NCBI RefSeq assembly: GCF_014648475.1
Contig: NZ_BMRE01000002.1
Location: 1 to 64,000, forward strand
DNA: 64,000 bases
Reading direction: 5' to 3'
From: Lentzea flava
Lineage (GTDB): Bacteria; Actinomycetota; Actinomycetes; Mycobacteriales; Pseudonocardiaceae
Below, piece by piece: positions 1 to 8,679 of the stretch. Below the pieces are notes generated by a model. The model had not been told where the DNA came from. It saw only the letters and a list, made by a program, of their open reading frames with translations, and did no database searches. Positions within the stretch are counted from its first letter, which is position 1, and every line of letters starts with the position of its first letter. Made by a program: the position numbers and the translations under genes.

Positions 1-54
1 CCGCCTCAGAAATGATCACCAGAGTTGATCAACCCCCACGTGCGGAACGCGGGT

Positions 55-1185
55 CTAGAGCCAGGCCTTCAGGCGGCGCAGGGCCTCCTCGATGTCCTGG
101 GTGGCACCCGCGAAGGACATCCGGACGAAGTGGTGGCCGTCGACCGGGTCGAAGTCGATGCCGGGCACCACCGCGACGCCGGTGTCGTCCAGGAACCGCC
201 GGCAGAAGTCCATCGAGTCGTCCGTCAGGTGCCTGATGTCCGCGTAGACGTAGAACGCGCCGTCGGCCGGTGCGAGCTTGTCGATGCCGAGGTTCGTGAG
301 CCCTTCGAGGAGGAGGTCGCGGTTGGTCTTGTACCGCTTGAGGTGTTCGGCCGTTTCCGCGTAGGAGTCGGGGTGGAACGCCTCCACGGCGGCGTACTGG
401 GCCAGAGCGGGCGGGCAGAGCGTGAAGTTGCCGGTCAGGCAGTCCACGGCCCGGCGCAGTCGTTCCGGCAGCAACATCCAGCCGAGCCGCCAGCCCGTCA
501 TCGCGAACGCCTTCGAGAAGGAGTTGACGACGATCGCCTCCCTGGACGTCTCCCAGGCGCAGTGCAGCGGTTCGCCGTAGCTGATGCCGTGGTAGATCTC
601 GTCGCTGACCAGCTGCACGCCGTTGGTCTCGCACCACCGCGCGATCGGACCGACGTCCACCGTGGTGCCGGTGGGATTGGCCGGGCTGGCGACGATCACG
701 CCCTTGAGGCCTTCGTCGAGCATTTCCACGGTGGGCTGGAAACGCGTCTCCGGCCCGCACGGCAGTTCGACGACCTCACATCCCAGCGCCTTCAGGATGT
801 TGCGGTAGGCGGGATAGCCGGGTCGCGCCAGGGCGACCCGGTCACCCGCGTCGAAGGCGGCGAGGAACGCGAGCGTGAACGCGCCGGACGACCCGGTCGT
901 GATCACCACGTCGTCGGCCGTCACGTCGAGGTCGTACTGGCGCCGGTAGTGCCCGGCGATGGCCGCGCGCAGCTCGGGGATCCCCAGCTGCTCGGTGTAG
1001 CCCAGCGCGTGCTCGTTCAGGGCCTTGGCTGCCGCCTGGCGGACCGGTGCCGGCGCCGGGCTGGAGGGCTGCCCGGCGGCCAGCAGGATCACGTCGCCGT
1101 GCGTCCGCTGCCTTTGTGCGGCAGCGGAGAGCACGTCCATGACGTGGAAGGGCGGTACGTCGGCGCGGGCGGCCACGGTCAGCAT
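55..1185 (-). CDS. PLP-dependent aminotransferase (class I/II, fold type I)
   Basis: 376-residue cytosolic aminotransferase expected to transfer an amino group between an amino acid and a 2-oxo acid using pyridoxal phosphate. Visible fold-type-I landmarks are PANPTG (Asn170), SDEIYHG (Asp195, Tyr198), the Schiff-base lysine in NSFSKAFAMTGWRLGW (Lys225) and a C-terminal FVRMSF arginine. The length is normal for the aspartate/alanine aminotransferase group. It lies 21 bp downstream of the ESX-linked transglycosylase gene on the same strand, so read-through is possible, but its function looks unrelated. The exact substrate cannot be told from the sequence. Confidence 0.93.
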   Translation of the reverse strand: MLTVAARADVPPFHVMDVLSAAAQRQRTHGDVILLAAGQPSSPAPAPVRQAAAKALNEHALGYTEQLGIPELRAAIAGHYRRQYDLDVTADDVVITTGSSGAFTLAFLAAFDAGDRVALARPGYPAYRNILKALGCEVVELPCGPETRFQPTVEMLDEGLKGVIVASPANPTGTTVDVGPIARWCETNGVQLVSDEIYHGISYGEPLHCAWETSREAIVVNSFSKAFAMTGWRLGWMLLPERLRRAVDCLTGNFTLCPPALAQYAAVEAFHPDSYAETAEHLKRYKTNRDLLLEGLTNLGIDKLAPADGAFYVYADIRHLTDDSMDFCRRFLDDTGVAVVPGIDFDPVDGHHFVRMSFAGATQDIEEALRRLKAWL

Positions 1186-1206
1186 GCCGCCAGGCTAACT
1201 CGCAGG

Positions 1207-2370
1207 TCAGTAGCCCTGGTAGCCGCCGCCCTGCGCCATCGCCTTGAGACCGGGGTGTCCCTCGAAGCCGCCGTAGCGCGAGAACGTGTACCGGACACCG
1301 GCGATGATGTTGTCGACCGGGTTCCAGATGTCGTCGTGGCCGGGCAGCTTGTGGGCGTTGAACGTCGAGTCGATGCACTGCATCAGACCCTTGGACGGGT
1401 GGCCGGCCTGCGCGTTCGAGTCCCAGAGGTTGATGGCGTGCGGGTTGCCGCTCGACTCCTTCTCGATGATCTTCCAGATCTCGTCGATGTTGTCGTCGGT
1501 GACCGGGATTCCGTTGGCCTGCAGGATCTTGATGGCCTCGCGGATCCACTCCTCGACGTTGCCGGGAGGAGGGCTGCCCGAGGGCGGGCCGCCGCTGGGG
1601 CCGAGGCCGCCACCGCCGCCACCTCCGCCACCTGATGCGCCGCCGCCACCTCCGCCGCCGCCACCACCGCCTTGGTGCTGGGAGGGAGCCGGTTGGTGTT
1701 GCTGCTGCTGGGGCGGCGAGTCCGAAGAGGACGTCTTGGTGGAGTCGTCTGGCGGCGGGGTCGGCGCCCACTCGATCGGTTTGCCCGGCGCCGGCGTGAA
1801 CGACTGCGTGTTCGGGTCCTCGATCGACGAGAACTTCGGCGACAGCGAGCCGGGACGGCCCTTGAGGGAGCCCGCCGCGGCGTTCACGGCGTTCTCCGCC
1901 TGGGCGATGACGGGTTTCGCGTCGCTCGTGGCCTCCGCGCAGTAGCTGCGGATGACGCTGTCGACGTCCTCCTGCGGCTGGCCGTGCAGCTGCTGGCGTG
2001 CCTGCCGGGCCCTGCTCAGCAGGTTTTCGCAGATGCTGGTCATCGAGGTCTTCGCGGACTCCAACGCGTTCGCGGCCGCCTCCAGGTCGGCCGCGGCGCC
2101 GTTGAGCGCGTCGGTCATCGAGGTGCCGCACTTCATGAGGTTGCCCATGTAGGCGACGAAGCCGTCCGCCGACTTGCCCTCCCAGGCACCGTCGAGCTGG
2201 CTGACCGACCTCTGCATGGCGTTCGTCTGGTCACCGCACTTGCCCGCCGCCTGCTTCCAGCGGTTCGCGATGTCGCGCACGGCCTGCGGCTGCGCGGTCT
2301 CGATCTTGTCAGCGAGCGCGGCCAGCTCGGCCCCGCCGGGCAGCGCCGCGACCTCGTCCATCGCGCTCAC
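1207..2370 (-). CDS. WXG100-like protein fused to a lytic transglycosylase (SLT) domain
   Basis: 387 residues in three parts. Residues 1-165 are a helical WXG100-like region with a W-E-G turn at 63-65. Residues 185-270 are a Pro/Gln and then almost pure Gly linker. Residues 271-387 are an SLT-type domain with the catalytic Glu in EKESSGNP (about 305) and a GLMQ motif (328-331). There is no signal peptide, so export is most likely through an ESX system, after which the enzyme would cut peptidoglycan glycan strands. It starts 1 bp after the stop of the upstream WXG100-like gene, which implies translational coupling. Secreted WXG-enzyme fusions are typical of actinobacterial ESX effector loci; the secretion route is inferred. 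Confidence 0.85.
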   Translation of the reverse strand: MSAMDEVAALPGGAELAALADKIETAQPQAVRDIANRWKQAAGKCGDQTNAMQRSVSQLDGAWEGKSADGFVAYMGNLMKCGTSMTDALNGAAADLEAAANALESAKTSMTSICENLLSRARQARQQLHGQPQEDVDSVIRSYCAEATSDAKPVIAQAENAVNAAAGSLKGRPGSLSPKFSSIEDPNTQSFTPAPGKPIEWAPTPPPDDSTKTSSSDSPPQQQQHQPAPSQHQGGGGGGGGGGGASGGGGGGGGGLGPSGGPPSGSPPPGNVEEWIREAIKILQANGIPVTDDNIDEIWKIIEKESSGNPHAINLWDSNAQAGHPSKGLMQCIDSTFNAHKLPGHDDIWNPVDNIIAGVRYTFSRYGGFEGHPGLKAMAQGGGYQGY

Positions 2371-2371
2371 G

Positions 2372-2677
2372 TCACACCGCCCTCATCGCGTTCTTGTTGG
2401 CTTCCTCGGTGTCCGCGACGTTGGTCTGGATCGCGTCGAGCGCGGTCTCCACCTTGCGCAGCACCTTCTCGGCCGCCTCGAACTCCTGGCTGCCCGCCTG
2501 GTCCATCGCGGTCACCGCGCCCGAGATCGCACCGGATGCGCCGAGTTTCCCGAAAATGTCCGGATTGCCGTACTGATTGGAAAAGCCGTCACCGATCGCA
2601 CCGAATTGCCCGGCCTGACTGCTCACCGTCGTGCGGCACTGTTCCATGGCTTCGCTGTTGAACTTGGCCACAGCCAT
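2372..2677 (-). CDS. WXG100-like ESX substrate/partner, 101 aa
   Basis: Small all-helical protein of WXG100 size (101 residues), beginning MAVAKFNSEAMEQ. The central turn reads F-G-K-L-G rather than a clean W-x-G, so this is a divergent family member. Proteins of this kind usually form a helical-hairpin heterodimer with the next gene product for ESX export, and the transglycosylase fusion begins immediately after its stop codon. A G-rich ribosome site (AGGGGGTAGGCGC) precedes the ATG. It is separated by about 98 bp from the EspG-like gene upstream, room for a promoter of its own. Assigned from size, composition and context. Confidence 0.75.
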   Translation of the reverse strand: MAVAKFNSEAMEQCRTTVSSQAGQFGAIGDGFSNQYGNPDIFGKLGASGAISGAVTAMDQAGSQEFEAAEKVLRKVETALDAIQTNVADTEEANKNAMRAV

Positions 2678-2775
2678 GCGCCTACCCCCTAAACGTGTCC
2701 ACGCCGACCTTAGAACGAATTGCTCCGCACGGCCGGGTGATTGTTAGGACGCAGGCGCCGACTTTGCCGTTCCGC

Positions 2776-3513
2776 TCAGACCTCTTGCAGAAGCTCCCAC
2801 ACGGCCGCGGCGAGCCGATGGTTGTCCACCGGCGTGATCGTGCACCACTGCCGCCCGTCACTGCTCGGCTTGAGCTGCCGCAGATACCGTCCGTTGTGCG
2901 TGTCGTGGAACGAAACCACCCGACCGGCCCGCCGCCCGTTGCGCTGCGCACCGAACTGCCCGCGCGTCGACGTGCCGTCGAGCATCCCGGCGAGCTCCTG
3001 CGCATCACCGAGCCGCATCCCCTGCCGCTCCAACGTGGTGATCAACCGCTGCGCGTCCAGCCCGACGTCCTTGGCAGCCTTGACCAACTCGTCGTAGGGC
3101 AGGCTGATCGACCGCCCGAACCCGGCGGGCATCTCCCCGGCCACCGACACCGCGGCCTCGGCCAGCGCCGTGCCACGAGCCTCGATCAACCACATCTCGT
3201 CCCGATCCTGCACAGCGAGGATCGCCTCGTCCCCGATGGAAGCAGCGAGCCCGCTGATCTGCCGGTCGGCCCAGATCCACAGGTCGATCGAGGTGGTCGC
3301 GTTGGCCAGCAGGGCAAACCCATCGGCCAGCTCGGGCACGACCCGGCCGTTGGCGGCCAGGCCGCGCGCCTCCAGCGACTCCCAGGCCCGCTTCACCACC
3401 TCGGCCTTCTCGGTGTGGGTGATGGAGGGAATCCGCGTGTCCAGCGCGACGTGCGCGGCCGGGAGGCGCTGCGCCTCCCAGACCACGGCGAACTCCACTG
3501 TGGACAAAACCAC
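2776..3513 (-). CDS. EspG-family ESX secretion-associated chaperone
   Basis: About 245 residues with a GTG start at 3513 (protein begins V-V-L-S-T-V-E-F); the open frame continues upstream but only through the neighbouring gene in another frame. The N-terminal pattern VEFAVVWEA, a central domain rich in short strands, and the C-terminal R-x-x-D-x-R-x-x-R-Q-L-type segment (DTHNGRYLRQL) fit the EspG fold. EspG proteins bind PE/PPE-type substrates in the cytosol and deliver them to the ESX translocon. It lies directly downstream of the PPE-like gene, the usual order. The exact start is uncertain because the ribosome site is weak. Confidence 0.8.
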   Translation of the reverse strand: MVLSTVEFAVVWEAQRLPAAHVALDTRIPSITHTEKAEVVKRAWESLEARGLAANGRVVPELADGFALLANATTSIDLWIWADRQISGLAASIGDEAILAVQDRDEMWLIEARGTALAEAAVSVAGEMPAGFGRSISLPYDELVKAAKDVGLDAQRLITTLERQGMRLGDAQELAGMLDGTSTRGQFGAQRNGRRAGRVVSFHDTHNGRYLRQLKPSSDGRQWCTITPVDNHRLAAAVWELLQEV

Positions 3514-3535
3514 AGAACCTGGTGAGCTCAAGGGA

Positions 3536-4819
3536 TTACTGGTCCTTCGGGTCTTCGCCGATGACGGACTGCACCACCATGCGTTCGTCGCCGAACACGT
3601 CGTCGGAGTCGACACCGTACTTGCGCACGTGCTCGCCGTCCTCCTCGCCCTCACCCTTGGCCGCACCGGCCGCAGGCGACATGAGCGACCCGGCCCCCTT
3701 GCCGGGCGCACCACCCTTGGCCGCCGCAGCCCCGGGACGGTTCCCCTCGGGCCCAACGCCAGTAGCGCCACCGGGCGTCATCGTGCCGCCGGGACCCTTG
3801 CCCGTCGCGCCAGGACCACCCGGCGCACCGGGCGCACCCGGACCGCCCTTGCCTGCGCCGATCGTGCTCGGCGCACCCTTCGGACCAGCCGGGGCGATGG
3901 GGGTCTTCGGGGCCTGGCTCGGGCCGCGGCCGCCGCCGACGACCTGGGCACCGCGTGCCGTGGTCGACGCGCCTGCGAGGCCGGTTGCTGCGGCGCCTGC
4001 CGCGGCAATGCCTACCGGGAGGGTGCTCGGGAACGGCTTGGGCAGGCCCGTGCCCGCCGCGATCGGGTTCGGGGTGCCGGGGCCGGGGAGGATGCCCGTC
4101 GAGTTGCCCGGGATGTTCGGGGTGGGACCGACCGGGACGCCTGGGGAGCCGGGAGTGCCCGGGGTGCCGGGGAAGCCAGGGCCGCCGGGGATGCCCGGAG
4201 GGGTGGCGTGGGGTACGCCCACGGGAGGTCCGACGGGCGTGCTGACGGCACCGCTGGCCACAACGATGTCCGGCGGCGGGTTGGGCGTGCGGAACGAGTC
4301 GATCGCGCTTTGACTGTTCTTCGTGTAGCCGTTGAGGCTGTCAATGGCCTGCTGGCGAGCCCGGTTCGTGGCCTCGACCTCAGCCGCGTGGTCGGTCTCG
4401 ATGCCGATCAGACCAGCGCCCTTGTCAAGCAGGGTCTTCTCGGAGTCCTTGCGCAGCGTCTCCGCGTCGGGTGAGCTGTGTCGCGCCGAGGTGGTGCTCT
4501 CACCCTGCCGGGCCATCGCGTCGGAGTTGCCGACCGTCGCCTGGCCCGCGTCCTCGAACCCTTCCGAGGTGACCTTCGTCTGCTGCTGGCCTTGCTCGCC
4601 AGCCGCGCCACCCCAGTCGATGCCCAGGGCCTTCAGCTGGGTGCGCAGCTCCTGGTCCACCTCCTGGAGGCTGCCCGCCAGATCGCGGAGGACGTCGGAA
4701 GCCTTGGCGAACTGCCGGGCGAGTTCACCGCTGCCGGTCTGGAGTTTGTGGACCTCGTCCGCGAGCTTTTCGTTTGACCAACCGTCGAAGTTCCAGTCAG
4801 TGAGCTGTTCACCCGACAT
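3536..4819 (-). CDS. PPE-like ESX substrate with Pro/Gly-rich collagen-like tail
   Basis: 427 residues. The N-terminal part (about 1-160) is helical with W-x-x-x-x-L motifs (NFDGWSNEKLADEV) and a W-G-G turn (IDWGGAAGEQ), as in PPE/WXG-type proteins. Residues about 170-390 are a low-complexity Pro/Gly/Ala tract with many G-x-P and P-G-x-P-G triplets. The C-terminus is acidic (EGEEDGEHVRKYGVDSDDVFGDE), a composition seen at the end of many ESX-associated proteins of this order. It sits between a DUF3558 lipoprotein and the EspG-like chaperone gene. It is probably secreted or displayed at the cell surface; no enzyme domain is seen. Confidence 0.75.
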   Translation of the reverse strand: MSGEQLTDWNFDGWSNEKLADEVHKLQTGSGELARQFAKASDVLRDLAGSLQEVDQELRTQLKALGIDWGGAAGEQGQQQTKVTSEGFEDAGQATVGNSDAMARQGESTTSARHSSPDAETLRKDSEKTLLDKGAGLIGIETDHAAEVEATNRARQQAIDSLNGYTKNSQSAIDSFRTPNPPPDIVVASGAVSTPVGPPVGVPHATPPGIPGGPGFPGTPGTPGSPGVPVGPTPNIPGNSTGILPGPGTPNPIAAGTGLPKPFPSTLPVGIAAAGAAATGLAGASTTARGAQVVGGGRGPSQAPKTPIAPAGPKGAPSTIGAGKGGPGAPGAPGGPGATGKGPGGTMTPGGATGVGPEGNRPGAAAAKGGAPGKGAGSLMSPAAGAAKGEGEEDGEHVRKYGVDSDDVFGDERMVVQSVIGEDPKDQ

Positions 4820-4828
4820 AGCTCCCCC

Positions 4829-5428
4829 TCACTTCAAGGTCTTGAGAGTCTCGACCGCGAGCGCAGCGGCCTTGTTGACCTTGCTGCACATCTGTTCCTG
4901 CGAGTCGCCCTTCTCGCTACCAGGCGAATACAGGAAGTGCAGCTGCTGACCTTCTGCAACGTCGACCGCAACGGCGCAGTCGAAGCCTTGAGTACCGGTG
5001 AGCGTGATCTGGGCGGCACCGTACCCAGCCACGTCCACGACCTTCACGTCCACGTTTCCGGAACCGCTGAGCCAGAACGGCACACCCTTGTTTGTGATCA
5101 GACTGGCCGCGTAGGTGTATTTGAGACCGTTCTCGTAGAAGCAGCCAGGCGCTTCACCGAGGTTTGCCACCTCAAGCTTTCGCGGCACCGTTTCCGCGAC
5201 CTTCACCTGGTCCATCTGGGCTTGGGTGAGCAACTTGCATGCGTCGACACCATCAAGCTTCAGCTCAGCCGGACGCTTCGGCAGTTCACGAGCCGAGCCC
5301 GACGATCCTGAAGTAGGAGAAGCACCCGACGTAGGGTTGGGCTTGCCCTTCTCCCCGCTGCTCGTGCATGCCGTGGCGGCCAACAGCAACGACGCTGCGG
5401 CGATGATCTTGAGGGATGCTTTGCTCAC
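4829..5428 (-). CDS. DUF3558-family lipoprotein
   Basis: 199-residue exported lipoprotein. The signal peptide (MSKASLKIIAAASLLLAATA) ends at a lipobox Cys21, followed by a Ser/Pro/Gly/Thr linker. The globular part begins with the DUF3558 signature D-A-C-K-L-L-T and has further cysteines (GCFYEN, DCAVAV, EQMCSKV). DUF3558 proteins are surface lipoproteins of unknown function that often accompany ESX genes in Pseudonocardiales. Its start overlaps the upstream WXG-like gene by 4 bp (ATGA) and it ends 9 bp before the PPE-like gene, so all three are probably one transcript. Confidence 0.88.
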   Translation of the reverse strand: MSKASLKIIAAASLLLAATACTSSGEKGKPNPTSGASPTSGSSGSARELPKRPAELKLDGVDACKLLTQAQMDQVKVAETVPRKLEVANLGEAPGCFYENGLKYTYAASLITNKGVPFWLSGSGNVDVKVVDVAGYGAAQITLTGTQGFDCAVAVDVAEGQQLHFLYSPGSEKGDSQEQMCSKVNKAAALAVETLKTLK

Positions 5429-5883
5429 TTCATCTTTCCGAACACATTGTTGATCTCGTCGTCAGTGAACCCGTACTGCTTGGCCGATTCCTTCAGCTGC
5501 AGGCCCAGATTTTCGAGACTTTCGGCGTACTTCTCGATTCGGCCCACATAGGAATCATCGTCCGTCGTCAAGCGACGATTCCACAAACCTGCGATGTTCT
5601 CACTGACTTCACCAGCCGACTTCGCGTCAACGTAAACTCGAAGATTGTGCTGGGCCGAGACCAGCGCACGCCGAAGCTCCTTGGCCTGGTCCTGGATGAT
5701 CTTGCCAGCCTTGAGGACGTTGTCCTTGTTGACGTGGAAGCTCTGCGTCGACGGGCCCGATGTCAGGCCGTCCAGAAAGGCCGACGCCGACTGGAACGCA
5801 CTGACCGCAGCCCCGACAACACCCCCGGCCACAGCCCCGACGGCACTGAGAGCGGCATCCGCCCCCGCGCTCTCCTGTGTCAC
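5425..5883 (-). CDS. WXG100/ESX-type helical protein, 152 aa
   Basis: 152-residue protein, first gene of the minus-strand ESX cluster. A Gly/Ala-rich N-terminal hydrophobic segment (about residues 10-30) is followed by a long helical region with a turn near GLWNRRL and heptad-like spacing, ending YGFTDDEINNVFGKMK. There is no cleavable signal peptide. Shape and position suggest an ESX substrate or partner of the downstream PPE-like protein, but there is no clear family signature, so the call rests mainly on context. The 4-bp ATGA overlap with the DUF3558 gene indicates coupled translation. Confidence 0.6.
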   Translation of the reverse strand: MTQESAGADAALSAVGAVAGGVVGAAVSAFQSASAFLDGLTSGPSTQSFHVNKDNVLKAGKIIQDQAKELRRALVSAQHNLRVYVDAKSAGEVSENIAGLWNRRLTTDDDSYVGRIEKYAESLENLGLQLKESAKQYGFTDDEINNVFGKMK

Positions 5884-6042
5884 GACGTCCTACCCCCGTA
5901 CGGTTGGTAACGGTTCGGTCCCGCTTCGCAGGCTACCAACGCCCGCGTAAGACGTACCTGTGGTTGGACGAAGACCACCCCTGGTTGGTTCCACGTCACT
6001 CTGAGTTCTGTTCCCGCTGGCAGACCGTGGCAATTCCGGTAG

Positions 6043-6922
6043 CTTCCGCGAACGGGGAGGAACACTCGACGACCGAAGAAAAGGTGCACCGGACTGATCG
6101 TTGTCGTGATCTTTGCGGCGGCGGTGCTGGTTGCCGGAGGTGTCACTGCGGCAATTCTGATCAAGGGCGACAGCAGGCAGGCGACGGAGCAGCCACCCGA
6201 ACCGGCGGAGGTCAGCGTCATCGCGCGGAAGACCACGCCGGAGATGATCAGGTACAGGAACTTGGCGGTGGTCGACGCCTGCGCCGTCATGCCGGCAACG
6301 CTGGGCCAAAGGTCCGCAGGGGCTGACGACGCATGTGCACACCGGCCGCTACCAGAGCGTGCCCAACGCCTGCGACGTGCTGAGCAACAAGCTGTTCCAG
6401 GAGATCACGCAGGGCAAGGACTCCGGCGTGGTCGAGGCCGACTACTACGAGCAGGAGTACTTCGACCGGTTCGAGAACGACAAGGGCGAAGTGGGTCACT
6501 TCTACTCGAACAAGCAAGAGTGCAGGCGCGTCTCCCCTGAGTGGTTCGGCCAGAAGCGCCGCAACGGCAAGGCGTTGAAGGTCGACCTGACGACCTACCG
6601 CGAGGCCGGCATGGCGGCGAAGGACGCAAAGGACTGCAACCCGATCTCGCCCTCTCGCAACATCACCGGAGATGCCGTGATGGCCGAGGAGAAGATCGGA
6701 GACTTCGCGGCCTGCAGCTTCCGGGTGGTCAACTCGCCGACGATCTCGTTCGTGGCAGGCCGCACCCAGGTCACGCTCACTGGATACGGCGACTGGGCAC
6801 CGGACAGTCCGGAGGAGTACGTCAGAGCCTTCACACCGATTGCCCAGCGGGTGGTCAACGAGGTGCACGAGGCGATCGAACAGGGCACAAGAAGTCGGGT
6901 GCCGACCGTCCACCCCCAATAG
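6043..6922 (+). pseudogene. Frame-disrupted gene for a membrane-anchored extracytoplasmic protein
   Basis: Two segments in successive frames read as one protein. The first (frame of 6106) gives a basic N-terminus, one membrane helix (LIVVVIFAAAVLVAGGVTA) and ends ...VDACAVMPATL. The second (frame of 6335, up to the stop at 6922) continues as AKGPQGLTTHVHTGRYQSV... and runs 195 residues with paired cysteines. Losing one G in CTGGGCC near 6303 would join them. At the 5' end no ATG/GTG/TTG lies in frame with the membrane helix before a TAG at 6040; a GTG at 6084 becomes usable only with a second 1-nt shift near 6093. The DACAVM and NACDVLS blocks recall DUF3558-type proteins. Either a pseudogene or sequencing errors. 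Confidence 0.6.
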
Positions 6923-6932
6923 CGTTGGCAAC

Positions 6933-7781
6933 GTGTTGGAGCGACTCAACCAGGCCATGGCCCGCATCGAGGAAGACCTCGGCGGCGAGGTCGACGTCAG
7001 GCAGCTCGCGCGGATCGCGGGCACCAGTGAGTACCACCTGCGCAGGATGTTCAGCGCGCTCGCCGGGATTCCGTTGAGCGAGTACGTGCGGCGCCGGCGG
7101 CTCACGAAGGCGGCGAGTGAGGTCCTCAGTGGACAGGACTCGTTGCTGGACATCGCCGTCAGGTGGGGTTACGGGTCCAACGAGGCCTTTGCGCGGGCGT
7201 TCAAGGCCATGCACGGGGTCGGGCCGCAGGAGGCGCGGGTCAGCAGGACGCCGTTGCGGTCGCAGCAGATTCTCACGTTCAAGCTGATTGTCGAGGGGAG
7301 TACGAGCATGGAGTACCGCATCGTCGAGAAGGATGCGTTTCGGGTTGTTGGGCGGGGGACGCGGGTGCCGTTGGTGCACTTGGGGATGAACCCCGCGATC
7401 GTGGAGTTCATCAAGGGCATCGGGATGCCGGCGTTGGAGCGGATGAAACAGCTCGGTGACGGGGAGCCGGATGGGCTGGTGGCGCTCACCAGCAACCAGG
7501 AGGGCAACGAGGAGGGGGATCACCTCGACTACTTCCACGGTGTCGTGACCAGCAAGGACGCGCCGGAGGACATGGAGGTGATGACCGTGCCGAAGAACAC
7601 GTGGGCCGTGTTCACGAGCGAGGGGCCCTACCCCGAGACGATTCAGTACATGTGGCGGGACGTTTACACGCAGTGGTTCCCGTCCAACAGCTACCAGAGC
7701 GTCGAAGGGCCGTCGATGTTGCGCACGCAGATCGACGGGGACACGGCCAAGGCCGAGTTGTGGATTCCCGTCACCAGCTGA
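6933..7781 (+). CDS. AraC-family regulator with GyrI-like effector-binding domain
   Basis: 282 residues from a GTG start at 6933, just ahead of the conserved LERLNQAMARIEEDL. Residues about 8-105 hold the two AraC helix-turn-helix units (VRQLARIAGTSEYHLRRMF and LLDIAVRWGYGSNEAFARAF). Residues about 125-282 form a GyrI/effector-binding domain that begins EYRIVEKDAFRVVG and ends ELWIPV. This combination is known from Rob/SoxS-like multidrug regulators, where the C-terminal domain binds small ligands. Its 3' end overlaps the convergent ADP-ribosylglycohydrolase gene by 11 bp. The target genes are not evident. Confidence 0.92.
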   Translation: MLERLNQAMARIEEDLGGEVDVRQLARIAGTSEYHLRRMFSALAGIPLSEYVRRRRLTKAASEVLSGQDSLLDIAVRWGYGSNEAFARAFKAMHGVGPQEARVSRTPLRSQQILTFKLIVEGSTSMEYRIVEKDAFRVVGRGTRVPLVHLGMNPAIVEFIKGIGMPALERMKQLGDGEPDGLVALTSNQEGNEEGDHLDYFHGVVTSKDAPEDMEVMTVPKNTWAVFTSEGPYPETIQYMWRDVYTQWFPSNSYQSVEGPSMLRTQIDGDTAKAELWIPVTS

Positions 7782-8679
7782 GGGCCAGGCGTTCGATCAC
7801 GTCTCGCAGTTCCAGCACGGAAAGCCAGGAGTCGGGGATCACGGCAACGCCGTCGCGGGCGCCCAGGATGTTGCCGCAGATCGAGCCCGTCGAGTCGCTG
7901 TCGCCTGAATGATTGACGGCGATGCGCACGGCGGTCGGGAAGTCGGGCGCCACCAGGGCCGCGTGCAGGCCGATGGCCAGGGCCTCTTCGCCCACCCAGC
8001 CGCCGCCCAGTTCGGATTCGATCTCTTCCGGGGTCAGCGGGCCCAGGCCGACCACCTTGTCCAGCAACGTGGTCTGTTCCTCGTGGCCTTCCCAGCGGAC
8101 CAGTTCCGCTCGTGCCACGGCCACCGCCGACAGCAGGTCGGTGCCGCCCAGCAACGCCTGCACGATCACCGCCAGGACGCCTGCCGACAGGTAGCCGCTC
8201 GGGTGGTGGTGGGTCAGTCGCGCCGTCTCCGCCGCCAACGTGAACACCTCGCGCACGTCGCGGGACCACACGGCGACGGGGGCGGCGCGCATCACGCCGC
8301 CGCAGCCCTTCGAGTTGTTCTTCTCGTTGTGCTTCAAGGCGTTGATGCACGTGTGGCCCGGCGCCCGCCGTGAGTGCAGGCGCTGGTCCGCCATCAGCCA
8401 GCCGTCGTTTGCGACGAGAGGGCCGCCCTGGGTGTGCAGCCAGCGGCCGTACGCCGCGCGCACGGCCAGCACCGGGTCGATGCCGTGCTGCCGCGCGAGC
8501 AGCAGACCCTCCAAAGTGAACAGAACCATCTGGGTGTCGTCGGTGATCTCCAGCTGGGGCAGATCGACGACACCGGCATCCCCGTAGAGCCGGCGGATCA
8601 CGTCGATCGAGGAGAACTCGATCGGCGCGCCCAGGCCGTCGCCCACGGCCCCGCCGAGAACGCAGCCGAGCAGGCTCAC
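7771..8679 (-). CDS. ADP-ribosylglycohydrolase family protein
   Basis: 302-residue cytosolic enzyme with the family's metal-binding motifs: [14 protein letters not shown] near the N-terminus, EITDDTQM at about 44-51, and [18 protein letters not shown] near the C-terminus. Members remove ADP-ribose from modified proteins or related N- and O-glycosidic conjugates using two Mg ions. It starts with GTG overlapping the purD stop by 4 bp (GTGA), so translation of the two is probably coupled. The substrate is unknown; the link to purine synthesis comes only from gene order. Confidence 0.92.
   Translation of the reverse strand: MSLLGCVLGGAVGDGLGAPIEFSSIDVIRRLYGDAGVVDLPQLEITDDTQMVLFTLEGLLLARQHGIDPVLAVRAAYGRWLHTQGGPLVANDGWLMADQRLHSRRAPGHTCINALKHNEKNNSKGCGGVMRAAPVAVWSRDVREVFTLAAETARLTHHHPSGYLSAGVLAVIVQALLGGTDLLSAVAVARAELVRWEGHEEQTTLLDKVVGLGPLTPEEIESELGGGWVGEEALAIGLHAALVAPDFPTAVRIAVNHSGDSDSTGSICGNILGARDGVAVIPDSWLSVLELRDVIERLALSW

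Noticed and set aside
1..54. Two TGATCA copies flanking CCAGAGT at the window start
   Set aside because: Short and at the edge; may be chance, no gene upstream is visible.
25..1635. 536-codon frame opposite the aminotransferase and the SLT gene
   Set aside because: Shadow of two genes with clear motifs; no family pattern.
3690..4260. Repeat array or CRISPR-like array in the Gly/Pro region
   Set aside because: The repetition follows codons (G-x-P); no conserved spacers or exact repeats on a regular period.
6335..6922. A separate gene starting at GTG 6335
   Set aside because: It lacks a signal peptide and ribosome site, while the preceding frame supplies the missing membrane anchor, so both are parts of one disrupted gene.
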